A stretch of 64,000 bases of DNA from contig JAJNNQ010000003.1 of NCBI GenBank assembly GCA_027886175.1, positions 22,423,501 to 22,487,500 on the forward strand, written 5' to 3'. Positions 42,053 through 54,300 of the stretch are shown piece after piece. Both the position numbers and the translations under genes were made by a program. Numbering within the stretch: the stretch's first letter is position 1; the number at the start of each line of letters is the position of its first letter. The DNA comes from Phylloscopus collybita (taxonomy: Eukaryota > Chordata > Aves > Passeriformes > Phylloscopidae). The notes under the pieces were generated by a model, which saw nothing but the letters and a program-made list of their open reading frames with translations, had not been told where the DNA came from and did not search any database.

Positions 42053-42058
42053 TTTATT
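42053..42058 (-). promoter_or_regulatory. SAP130: Candidate poly(A) signal of SAP130
   Basis: Minus-strand AATAAA about 95 nt after the stop. A second minus-strand AATAAA at 41483-41488 would give a 3' UTR of about 670 nt. Confidence 0.35.
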
Positions 42059-42149
42059 ACGATGCTCTGCTTAAAAATAAACCCAAACTACAAAAAGGTT
42101 CAGCTCTGTTCTGTACACGTTCTCCGTTTCCAAAGTCATTAGGCTGCGT

Positions 42150-42308
42150 TCAAACCTTCTCCTTTCGCTTCAATTTGGACACTTTCTTGACAGTTCCATT
42201 CTTGTTTAGAAGCTTCAAAACACGATCCTTGTGATCCAAGACCTTTAGCATGGAGTCTCGAGCCTCATTGATTTGATCCATCACGAGTTTACACCTCTGC
42301 ATGTTCCC
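42150..42308 (-). CDS. SAP130: SAP130 coding exon 20 (stop)
   Basis: Residues 1008-1059, helical and basic, ending KKVSKLKRKEKV with TGA at 42150-42152. Acceptor CCTTTCAG|G. Confidence 0.97.
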   Translation of the reverse strand, partial: GNMQRCKLVMDQINEARDSMLKVLDHKDRVLKLLNKNGTVKKVSKLKRKEKV

Positions 42309-45300
42309 CTGAAAGGAAACACTTGTTAACTGCAGAATGCCTGCTCTAAGCAATGCCTTTCCACTTCCCTACTTGTGCCCCTCGTAACTGTTGACACAGG
42401 AAGTGAACCCACGTGGGATTCTTTTGGGTCAGCTTTAGCTTTTACCAACAGCATTAGGATGCCTTGTAAGTCAGGGGATGGTTTTGGGTTGAGAGGCCAC
42501 AGGACCTACCTGTATCAGTTCATTGATTCGATGCAAGTCGTCATCGGTGGCTGCCTTCTTCTTAGGAATGAGTCCCTCCTGCAGGGCAGTCAGTCTCTCA
42601 TACACATCTTGCTCCAGGTTTGTCTAAAAGACATCAGCCCTTCATGAGAAGGGTCACTGCCAAGCTGGCAAAGACTCGCCCATGTTAACAAAGCTACACA
42701 GAAACAGTGATAATCCATTCCCCTCTCAGCTGCTCTTGTCAGTGATTCAGAAGATGGAGCCTCTGATAAAATGTGGCACTATCATTCCTTTTAACATCCT
42801 ATTTACAGGATTGCTCCTCTTCTGAAGAAACATGGATCCTAGCACAACTGCTTCCCCTACTGCTCACAATACTATTCCAGGAATGCAGAGGTTTTGGGGA
42901 GTTTGGTGCTAAAATGCAGAGCACCTACCTCACCCCCAACCTGAAACAGAAGCATCCAGGAATGTGGATCAGTGCTGCCTCCTCAGATCAGCCGCACCAT
43001 CCCAAACAGACGCTTCTTCAGACCTGTGCATCAGCAGGAGGGAGTTGCCAGTTTTGATCATCTGTACAAAATACATCAGCTCTTATGTCTGGATCAAAAC
43101 CAACACTCCAAGTTTCCAAGCCACTTATGCCACATTCCTGAGAAAGGGGAAAGCATGTCCCACTCCCTTTGGGCACTACACACCAGCTCCTTTAGGGCAT
43201 CCCAATGTACTGAGTTTGTGAGAATGTCTTCCTGTCTTACACAGCTTCATGTTCCCCCCATGTTGCAGGAAGCTCCAAGCCCCATGCACCTACCAGCTGC
43301 AGGAGCTGCGCTGCGCAGAGATGCACCTTCCACCCTTGTGCACGACAGGACACACCCTTCTGGTTGGCAATCTCTTGCAGCATGGCCTTCTTCTCTTCTG
43401 TCATCAGGAAACACAAGAATACAGTACTCAAATTTCAGGAGTTGGCCAGGCCTCTCTTCTCAAACAACAACCCAACTTCTGCTCCCATTACATCCTAATA
43501 AATGACAATGAGCAACAAACAGGAAAGTGACTTCCCATCTGCCATGTACCTGACTGCTGCACTCACTAACAGGTCATCTGTACTTTCAGAAAGATTATAT
43601 CATAGCCCATTTTTTTCTCATATAAAGAATGTAGTGCTCAGTGTTTCAAACACCTGGCACAAACAAGTAAATGGTCCATCTTGTACTACTTCTACTCGCT
43701 CTTCGATGTACCTGCACAGTTGTGAAAACCCAGTTTGCTTAAAAATTCTAAAATACTAGCTAAGAAGTCTGGAAGACAGTATCTGATCTCTGTTTTTCTT
43801 GTATTAGGTAAAGAAGTCCTCTTTAGAAGCCCATTTGTTACTTGGCAAGACTAGTTACACGAAATACAGAATGTGATTAAACTGGCAAGTGTTAGGTGGC
43901 AAACAAGAAAACTCAGCTGCAGCCTATCACCACAGCACGTCACATTTATGAGGATACCTTCTGTGAGCAAGTCTCTATCACTGCACGTGAGCAGATCCAT
44001 CAATGACCAGCATTTTTTTCATTTACAAAAGGACAGCTAGCCCTGTGTGGCCCCCTTGCCCTCCTTCCTGCTCATGCCGAGGCTGACCTTTGACGCGGAC
44101 ATCGCTGTATCTCTGGAAGTGGTGGTAGGCGGCTTTCCAGGGGTTGCGGTAATGACGCAGCAGCGTGATCGGCGGCCTGGGACGCACGGGGACGTATCTT
44201 ACACCTTCCTCATCTACAAAAGGATCCAGAACTGCATTATCATCGAGGAGGGGGAGCAGGTCGGCAGCCAGCAAGAACTCCAGCAGCAGATCAGTAACTG
44301 CCACCTCACACAAAATGTGTGTTGAGAAAATTTGTTTTCCCTGACGTTTTCCCAGCCCTATACAAAAAGAGGTGAGGAACAGATACTTGGGAGTCTCTAC
44401 TGCTCTTATTTAGGAAGTGGGAATGTGACAGAGCACCTTCTCTGAGAAAGCAACAGAAGAGAAAACACAGACCCCTGAATAAGGACAAAGACAGCAGAGA
44501 TGTCATTACCTATATACTCCTTTGGAGGAGACTTTCGCTTCTCTGCCTTCACCAGCAAACTTTTGGCGGTGGATTTCTCATCATCAGTGCTGTTTGTTTC
44601 CATCATATCCCCTTCCTCTGTGGAGATGACATGTTGCTGCTTACGGGGTTTCTTCCTTGGTGAGGCACCGGGTGGCAAATCGCTCGGAGGCATGGAAAGG
44701 TTGTTGGCCAGCAGTGCCAAAGACGGAGACACAGTACTTGTAGTCAAAGGAGGGACTGCTGAGAGGAAGGAAAGAGAAGAACCCAAACCATCAGCAGTGG
44801 GAAGACAATGCATTGTTTGAACACTACCTTCAACAGTAGTTCCTGTTTCAGCACAGTGTGAGGAGCGTGATGGGTACCAACAGGCCAGGTATTAAGCCAG
44901 CAGTAATTATTAGGACAAGCCTATAAGCTGAAGTCTTTAGTGTCTCATATACATAAGGAATGACAGCAGAACCAATCATCCCTCAGTTGCTTCATATTTG
45001 AAGCTTATGTTAGTTTAGTGTTACAAAAAGTAGTCATGCTAACATCTGTCTGTGTTACTGTAAAAAAAAAACAAACCCTCTGTATGTACATGAGCACAGG
45101 TCAGTGTCACAGTAAGCAAATCCCTACTCTCTCGTGACTCAGATGGAATCAAAGCAGGACTGCAGCACTCTTCTTGCAGGAGTCTGCTTGTACTGCCAGG
45201 CTCTCAGCACTGCTCAGCAGGTCACTGCACCAACCAGCACACCTATGCAGCTGGCAGCAGTGTGGCAGGTTGTCTGAGGGAACACTCCCTGAACTTGGAG

Positions 45301-48300
45301 GGACAATCAGCCATGACCAAAGCTGCAGCACAAAATTTCCAGGATGGGATTTCTTGACAATTTGGCCATAAATGCCAGGAAGAGACAGAAGAACCCCAAA
45401 GAGCTTAATGCTATTTGCCCATGCTCCAAACACATCTGCAACAAGGAGTAGCTTTCTCAGATATAACCAACAGCTAAACCTGAATTCTGAAACCCATGAA
45501 CGTGGGATGCATTCCTATGACTTTGCCACTATATAGTGTCCAGTAAGATCTGTAAGGATCTGAATTTACTGACCATGCCATTTGACAGCAACTACGGCCA
45601 AGCTGGGTAAGTAAGGCAATATAATGAACATTTGGAAAAGTTCTAGAGAAAAATATGCATGAACCACAGGAGGGCCCTAGGAAGTCCTACTCTGGCCATG
45701 AAGTCCTCACATACAAGAAAGGCCACTGGACTTGAACAGTAGGATTTGTAAACAAACTGAATTTAACTGAGCTGTTCCATAATATGTTGGTCCCATTGCT
45801 GAGCATGTGCATTTTAGGCAAGGAATTCGCACAGACCCTTTGGAGTTGGATCATTTGAACATGAACGAAGCAGCCACAATAAGAAGTGATCTCATGGCAG
45901 ATTAGGAAAAAGGCAAAAAAAGATCTTTATAAAGCATATGGGAACTCTGGTCTTCTGTGCTACCCTGGAAGAGATGTCCTTTCATTTCCTGGACGTTCTT
46001 TTCAGTTTTCTAGAAACTGTTGAAATCCTCCTAACTCCTCCGCTGTCTCCAAACCAAAAAAGGCAACCTGCCGATTCCCGGCCACCTACCGGATACAGGT
46101 CGCATGATGTCCATGGGCTCCATCTCCTCTTTGATTTTGATCTCTGGCACCACAGGGCCCAGCACTGCTGACAGGGCCCCGCTCATGGTGGATGGAGGAG
46201 CAGGTGCTGCCACGATGGTGGTGGAGGTGGGTGGAGCAGCCGGGACAGCTCCCGGGATGGTGGAGAGCGCCGCCGCCGGCTGCGAGGTGGGGCTGGCGGC
46301 TGCGATGATGGTCGGGATGGCAGAGGGGGGCTGCTGGGAGCTCGGGGGCACGCTGATGGTGGGCTGCTCTCCACCTTGGTTACACACCGCCTCCATAGAC
46401 ACAGGGACTGGAGTGGCCATGGACACGTGGATCTCAGGCTTTGGCTTGCCACTGTAGCACAAATGAAAGCAAAGCGAAGCGAAGTGAGCTGTACCTGGGC
46501 TGTGGGCACCCAGCGCAAAAGGAACGAGGCAAACTGGAGTCAGGTTTTTCCTGCACCCACCTGGCTCAGTTAAGTGTTTAGGAGCAGGAGAAGGCTTAAT
46601 GTCAGTTATATTTCCTCCTCCTCTCCCTTTCTAATCCTTTGTATTGATTACAGATACTACTTTTTTCCCATTCACTGTGACAAACCTCATTACTAATTCC
46701 AGGTAACTTCAAAAGACTTGTAAAAGGATCAAAACAGTTTTAAAATGCAGCCAAGAGGAACTTTTACCCAAAACTGTACTGGCCCCATCCTTTGCAAGAG
46801 CCCCCACTGCGGCTTACAGTTATAAAACAACAAATTCTAAAGTCACTAAACTCAAGTGAAGCAGGGCAGATGTTGCATTTAGCTTTCCTCACCATTAATT
46901 TTCAAGTACTATAGAAAAATGTTCTGAGGGCTATCTCCCCTTGCAATAGCAGAGGGTTTTTGTTTATTTCTGTGAAAGCTCATCATCACAGCTTTTAAAG
47001 GTAATTTCCTCAGCTTCACAAACAGCAGAACTTGTCAAGGCTGTTTGAGTTTGCCACAAATTCAAAATAGGTTGTTTCCCAAAAGAAAGAAAAACGCTCC
47101 AATAGCCAAAGAACACAACTCAAACAAATATAATGAGACTATTATGCTGTGGTTGGGTGTTTCCTAAAGTCTTACCCAGCAGGTCTTGGTGATCCAGACG
47201 TGCTCCGCATGGTGCTCTCCACACGGGTGCTGGCCACTTCAGGTGGCTGAGGGGGAATTAAGCTTTTCCGGACCGCCAGCCTGAAAGAGACAGACAGATC
47301 TAGGATTCCCACCTCCCTGGTGCAAAGACAAACACCCCTGAGAGCAAAGAAATCAGCTCTGTCACAAACCAGGACAGGAGTTGTGGCTGCTCTCTGTCTT
47401 CAGTGTAACCAATTTGCTACACAGAGAGTCTCAGTTTTCAAGCTAGGCATTTTATTTTCTTTTAAAATAAAAGATTAGTTGCTCTGGCCTAGTCTCACCC
47501 AATTTAGGGCTTCTCCAAAAACGCCAGCTTTACTTCCAGCCCGTCAGTGAGAACACTTTGCTGCAACTGCCAAGCTCCAGCAGTGGACAAAGGGGTCTGG
47601 CCATGCCACTGTCCAGCACTCCTGCTTCAAGACTGGGCAAATCATCTGGAACTAAACACTGCTCAGATGGGCATCAGCTCCTGTAGCTGGACCCAACTGT
47701 CAGAGCCTGACTCCAGGGTCTCAAGGCCTGAGTGTGGATATTAGGTTGATAAGGCTGATTAGGGTATTTTAGAGACTATTTAGTCTCCTGTGGGACCAAA
47801 AGTCAAACTGCTGTCCAAAATAATTAACATCTCAAATGGAAACAGTCTTTAATGATCTACCTGACTCCTTAACTTCCCTTTCAGTTTTACAGCCTGCAGC
47901 ATCTCTGCCTTAAAAAAGGTTTCCACCCACATAAAAAATATGCAATTTTAATCTCACAGGACACATCAGTTCCAAACGTTTTCAGTTGCTAGTTGGGAGG
48001 AAATGCATTGTTAATTCTAAAGCTGTCTCTTACCTCTTTATTAAGGCATTTAAAAATAGACAGGCAACATAAAATATTTTAAGTTACTCCCTCCCTTTTT
48101 CTAATCAGATTTCACAGCAGGGTACTAATCCTATCCTTTCCACTCATCCACATATTCTTCCAAGAAAAGCACTAAAGACAAAGCACCCAATTCTAATTTT
48201 AGTAGACTATGAACTCTTTTTTCTTATCACACTAAGCAAGTAAGCCTCAAATCCACTTTCTCTCAAAAGGTCACTTTCAAGACCTAGGAGACAAACTGTC

Positions 48301-51300
48301 CTTCTTCTCATTTTATTACTGACACTACAGAAAACTGTATCCTGCCCTGGGGGAGGAAGAGAACTGTTTGACTGATCAGCAGGTTACTTGCAACCACTGC
48401 TGACTGAATAATCTGCTACAGTATTTCTTATCTCCACTGAAATGATTCCATGTGGCTGGGCTGGATTCCAGCGAGTGTCACCTTCAGTCCTACTCACCCA
48501 TCCGTGGCTGGTTTCTTGCGAAGGATGCTCGGGCGTGGGGAGGAACCCTGGGCTGGAGCACTGGCACTGGCACTCTGGTTGTGGGTTTGCACAACTGTGG
48601 TTGCTGCAGGAGCAGTGTTGAATGTGTTGCTAATAGGATTGGCTACAATGGTGGCTCCATCTGCCAAGACGACTGCTGGGAAGGATGGACATGGACACAG
48701 CAGAGATGAAAACAGACAGAGAGGGGAAAGCAGCAGTTACTTAACGGAATGTGATGACAAAGCAGGTGTCTGCAGAGCATACATTGTCCACTCTCTGAGT
48801 CCCTCCATTTCTAACTGCAGTGCTTTCAGACTCCTCTGTAAGCACCACCTTTGCCATGAGCAATCTCATCACTGAACCTTCCGCAGGGAAGACAGAAACC
48901 ACTTCCCGCCTAACAACTGCTTCTAGGGAAATAATCTTTTCCAGAAGGCAAGGAAAAGGCAGAAATCACTAGGGAGATCACCAACACAAGTGGATCAAGA
49001 GCAACACTTCTGGTAGAGCCCACATGGCAACACATGCCAGTTTTATGTAAGCTGCATCAGCTGTGTTTGCATTCTGACCTTCTGCCAGAGCCTGTTTGGC
49101 CAACTGAGGGATGCAGAGCATGTGGACAGCCAGGAAGTCACTGTGCAGTGCCTGCAGCTATGCAGCAGCATATTCTCTTGGATGCCATATCCCATTTCTC
49201 CAGTAAATTGTTGGGGCTTCATCAGACCAGTCATTTATAATGAAAGATGGTTTCTATCACAGCTCAACATCAGGTTATCAACAGCAGGTCTGGCTGTTTT
49301 CTAATTGCTCCTGGGATCTCATGCACAGCTGGTCAGCTTTGCTCACTTGTAAATTCCTTTTCCTACAAGGGCTTACTGAAGGCATTTGTTTAAGCTCAGG
49401 CACTACCAGTCTTTTCCACTGAAGTAAATCCAATCCATCCCATCCAAGGCTACCCACACACTCCACCTAGCATGCTTTAAAAATAAATCAGTTCAGAAAC
49501 AGGCAGCAGTTATTTGCTGGGAGAAGGTATCAGTGTCCACCTCTGGACTGCCAAGACTGTAACAACATCATCAGTCAGAGGCAGATGTGCAGGACAGCAG
49601 CTCAGCTGCTCTGTCTTGCTCTGAAGTGAGGACTTGGCTGGTTGCTCTTACCTGAGGTCTTGGCGTCGCCCGGTGGCTGCTGGGCACCGATGGGTGCTGG
49701 CTGCAGCCCCTGTGCCCCCATGGGTGCAGCAGGGTGCAGTCCTTGTGTCCCAATGGGCGCTGGCTGGATGCCCTGGGCACTGATGGGGGCAGGCTGGATG
49801 CCCTGGGCACTGATGGGGGCAGGCTGGATGCCCTGGATGTGCCGGGCGTGAGAAGCATCGACTGTCATCAGCTGCATGGGGTTCAGGTGCACAGTGGAGG
49901 CCACTCCCACACCGGTCTGGGCTGTGATGGCCGAGTTGGGTGCCTGGGCTGAAACTGGGAGCAACACAGACACCTCACCAGCAGGTCACCTCAGCTTCCC
50001 CTACCACCTCTTCTCAAATACTAACTTTCCAAAGATTTTTTTTTTTTTCTCTGAAGAATTCATTTGCCAGCCTGCTTGTTGCAGTGGTAAATATGAGAGT
50101 AGAGAAGATTGTCTGCCAGAGGAATTAAACATTGCTGTTGATTTTCATTCCATTTTTTTTTTATTTCAAATTGCAGCAAGAGAGAAAAGATCAGTTTAAC
50201 TCTGCTTTTAGGCAGACTCAAATTGCAGGCTCAGAAAGCTGTGCTATATTTTTGCTCACTATCTTGTTTTACAATGCTTGTAAGTACCAACACTTGGCAT
50301 TTTTTCCGGCTTAAAAATAGATTAAAAGTAATCAGAGACCTAAGTAATTTCTTGTGCTCTGAAGTTGACTCAGCCCTGAAGTTGAACACAACTTTATCTG
50401 GCCTCAGAACAGGGCTCACAGTTATAGGCTGGATCCCACAGCTCAAATGAATACAATTATCTTTTAGTGGCAGAGCAATGTTCCCAACAATACACCTTCT
50501 CTAAGTAGCTCAATCATTTAAATAAGTTCTATTCTATAAATAAATAGCTCTAAACAACTGATTCCACTTTTTCAGATCCACTATACAGGGTATTACAGTT
50601 CTCCCACGCAGCACTCAAACAATATTGTTGGACGACCTGCAGACCCTGGATCTCCAGATTTCCAGGCTCTGCAGAGCTGCACCAGGATTTCTGCAGCCAC
50701 ACACAGAATGCAAGTGTGAACTTGCCAACAATGGCCTTGCTTGCTAACAATGCAGAACAAGCTGGTTTTATCATTGTCATAGGATTTCCATCATGTTCTT
50801 GTGCTGACAAGACACTCTGAAAACAGGCATCAAAAACTGAAACCAGGTCTCTGAAAATGGCTCAGTATAAAGTGTGACACATTTAATCTCTTGGTCAAAA
50901 CACTGCTGTTGCAAAACTTTCTATCCAACAAATTCCTTTTAGGATACTAAGTAAAACACAACCAGCATTTGAAAAACCAAAGCCAACGTTCTTCCACCAA
51001 AATTCTGCATTAACTTTCCCTATCTCAGTGATCTCTAAAAAGTCTCCTCTGTAGCCTCACCCAGCTGTGCTCAGCATAGGTGTACCTCCCTCCTCATACC
51101 CTGACTGTTCCAAGTTGCCACCACCAGCTGCCATAATTAATAGCTTCCATGGATTCTTCAAGTCAATTTAACAAGTAAAATGTCTCTGTCAATAAGCTCC
51201 TGATGAAGAACATACATCTGCATTTACAGAAACGAGCATCACCTTACCACCACCCCAGCATGCCTCCAGAACTGGAACCCTTGACTGTGTGCTATTATGT

Positions 51301-54300
51301 TCTGTCAGGGAAGGTTTACATTGGATATTAGGAGAAAATTCTTCACATAAAAGGGTTGTTAAGCCCTGGCACAGGCTGCTCAGGGAGTTCCATCCCTGGA
51401 ATATTTAAAAGATGTGTGGATGTGTCACTTGGGAAAATGGTTTAGTGGTGGTCTTAGGAGTGCTGGATTAATAGTTAGGTTTGATGATCTTAAAGGTCTT
51501 TCTCAGTCTAAAGAACCTTATGATTTTTTTCCCATTCAACAAATGGGCTTTGCCACCTCCCAGTCCTTCTGAATTTCCTCTGTACTGCTAACAGGTAACA
51601 TGCTGCCAGCAGACACAGATATATCATGAAAATCCACATCGTGCATCTTCTTGCAGTCTGGATAGTGGAAATTATCATATTACAGAGAACAGCCCTAAAT
51701 GACCCAGCAAGGTAAAAAAGTTCCAAATTTTGTCACAGAATGATGTAAATTTGGGTTGTGTATTATTTTTTAACTGCAAATTACTGTGACAGTTCAAATA
51801 CAATAATTGCTCCATTCTTCTAAACAGAACACTAATGCAAGTCTGCAATGCAAATTAGTTTTTCCCTTTTTGATTCAAGTTTCTCTCTCAAACTGTACAT
51901 TGACGTGAAAAGATATTAAAAGAGCTTATCAGAACACCAGGGAATGAAGATGGATCAGAGTTGGCTTGGTTTGGACGAACCAAACGGTTTTGATTTGTAG
52001 ACTCAAAACTTACAGACACACAACCCTTGGGATATCAAATATGAATGAGAAAATTGTTTCTCATTTCTCAAAAGAGAAAACTGTTCCTAGCTGGATTCAG
52101 TAGGCTCTGAAGTAGTTCAGCACCCCTCGTCCACGAGTTTTCCCCTCTGTCAACAAATCATCAGAGACTTTTTGTGACTAATGGTCAGAGTCAAGCCGCC
52201 AATCCTTTTAGTTCCTTCCATCACTTTCATTCCGTTTTTTTATTTCAAATTGCAGCAAGAGAGAAAAGATCAGTTTAACTCTACTTTTAGGCAGACTCAA
52301 ATTGCAGGCTCAGAAAACTGCGCTCTATTTTTGCAAACTATCTTATTTTACAATGCTTGTAAGTACCAACACTTGGCATGTTGAGCTAAAAGCTCCACAA
52401 AGCCCCCAAGGCTGCCTGCCCCAAGCTGGGCTTACCTGGATACTGGCGGATGGTGGACACGGAGCTGGTGATGGGGGTGTAGGTGTGGGCAGTCAGAGGG
52501 TAGGCAGAGGGGGGGTAGGTAGGTAGGAAATACTGGAACTGGACAGGCACCGATTGCCTACAGGCATCAAAGAGAGCAAGTGTTACACACACAAGTCCAA
52601 CAGCTAACCCTCAAGCCCTGCCCTTCAGCACTCCCTGTGCTTCCCAATCTCATCTCTCATCAGCTACCAATTACTTCAACTATCATCATTGATCCCAAAC
52701 TACCAAATCCCATCCCCACCCCCCCCCAAGTTTTTACAACGTTATTTCCACAACAGCAGCAGGATGCAGAAAAGCAGCAAGGCACTCAAACCCTGCTCAC
52801 ACACACTCTCATAGATGGAGCTGTTAGTTCTGCCCACCTGTTGTCATTTCTGGTTTCCATGGCTACTGGGTTTGGAGATGCCCGGTGGCTGGACAGAGGT
52901 ATGAGGTTACTCCTCTCTGCTGTGTAATCAGACTGGATCCGGGGAGAAGTGTGTGTGATTTGCTGGGGAACCACTTTAGCTGCATAAAGACAAACATGTC
53001 ATCAACTGACAGTCAAAGGAAAGGCTAGTAAACACTGCAAAGGCAAGATCAATAACCTTGTCAAACAAAACAACCAGCACTACTCCCTTCCCTCTCAACC
53101 CAAAACAACCCACCCCATCCGCAGGTGATTTTCTACCCAGAATAGGCCAAAAGAAAAAGGACAACAAAGCATTTCTCATCAATTTATATCAGAATGTATA
53201 TATGTATTTTATACATATATAAATTATACTTGCTAACAAAGTCGCTTAAGTGCTCAGATTAAATTAATTTTTTTTAGGATCAGCCCAAACCATTCTGAAG
53301 TCAAGAACAAGTTATCTGAGTTTTGAAAGCAGAGATCAAGGGAAATGAGGCCAAGGCAGACAAGTGTCTGAGGACAGAGGCCAAGAAAAGGAAGAAAACA
53401 AAAGCTTTACAAGAAACACTGATGTATGAGATCCAATTTCACTCCTTGGAAATTTATGGCTGGAGAAGAAATTACAAGATTTCAAAAGAGCAAGAAGGCC
53501 AGCAGGAAAACAGAAGAACAAAAGGAAACTTATGTAGTTCGGCAGGAAACATCACAGGCACATTTCACATCCAGGCAAATAAAGTTCCCACCTTTAGGCC
53601 TTGGTGTTTTACATTGAAGACATTAATCAAATCCAGCTAGGCTACACCTAACACCTCAAGAAGCACATGAAGTAACTTAGAAAATCAACTGTGAAAGCCA
53701 TAGTCTATCACCAAGCAGTTAAAACTTTTAGACTATCCAATACAGGTTTTGAAATGCCAAAAGGCCCACATTTGTCTAAAAATTCAACAGAAAAAAGTCG
53801 ATGAGCCATTTTATTACCTGCTCCTCCAACAACATCTATTTCTTCCTGGTATTAAAAAAAAATTAGAACAGCAGACCTATTAATTGGTTTCTCCCAGCTT
53901 GAACTGATTTTCTTTCCCTCCTTAATTTGCTAACATGCACAAACACTTCCAGCATACAGAGAAAAACTGAAGCATCAGTTACACCCTTTTCTGAGAACTG
54001 AAATCACTCACCAACTGGGATGTTTGAGGTCGTGACAGCTGTAGCATGGGAAGAATGTGAGGGCATTGTCATGGTAACGATGGTGCTTGTGGGCGCTTGG
54101 GTGTGAGACACGGAACCTGAAGGAAAAAGCCAAACTTAAAAGGAGATATTTCTTTGGAGCCCTACCATGCCACTGTATCTACATCCTAAAGGGGGCAAAA
54201 CCCCCAAACCAGACAAGAAGAACTCAGTAATTTCTCTTCTGAAGCCTGCTCATGCACCTTCAAATGCAGTCTTTACCATGAAAAAAGATTTGCTCAAAAA

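Noticed and set aside
50143..52379. Direct repeats as the two LTRs of one element
   Set aside because: The copies lack TG/CA ends, promoter or poly(A) arrangement and target duplications, and the sequence between them has no retroviral coding signal.
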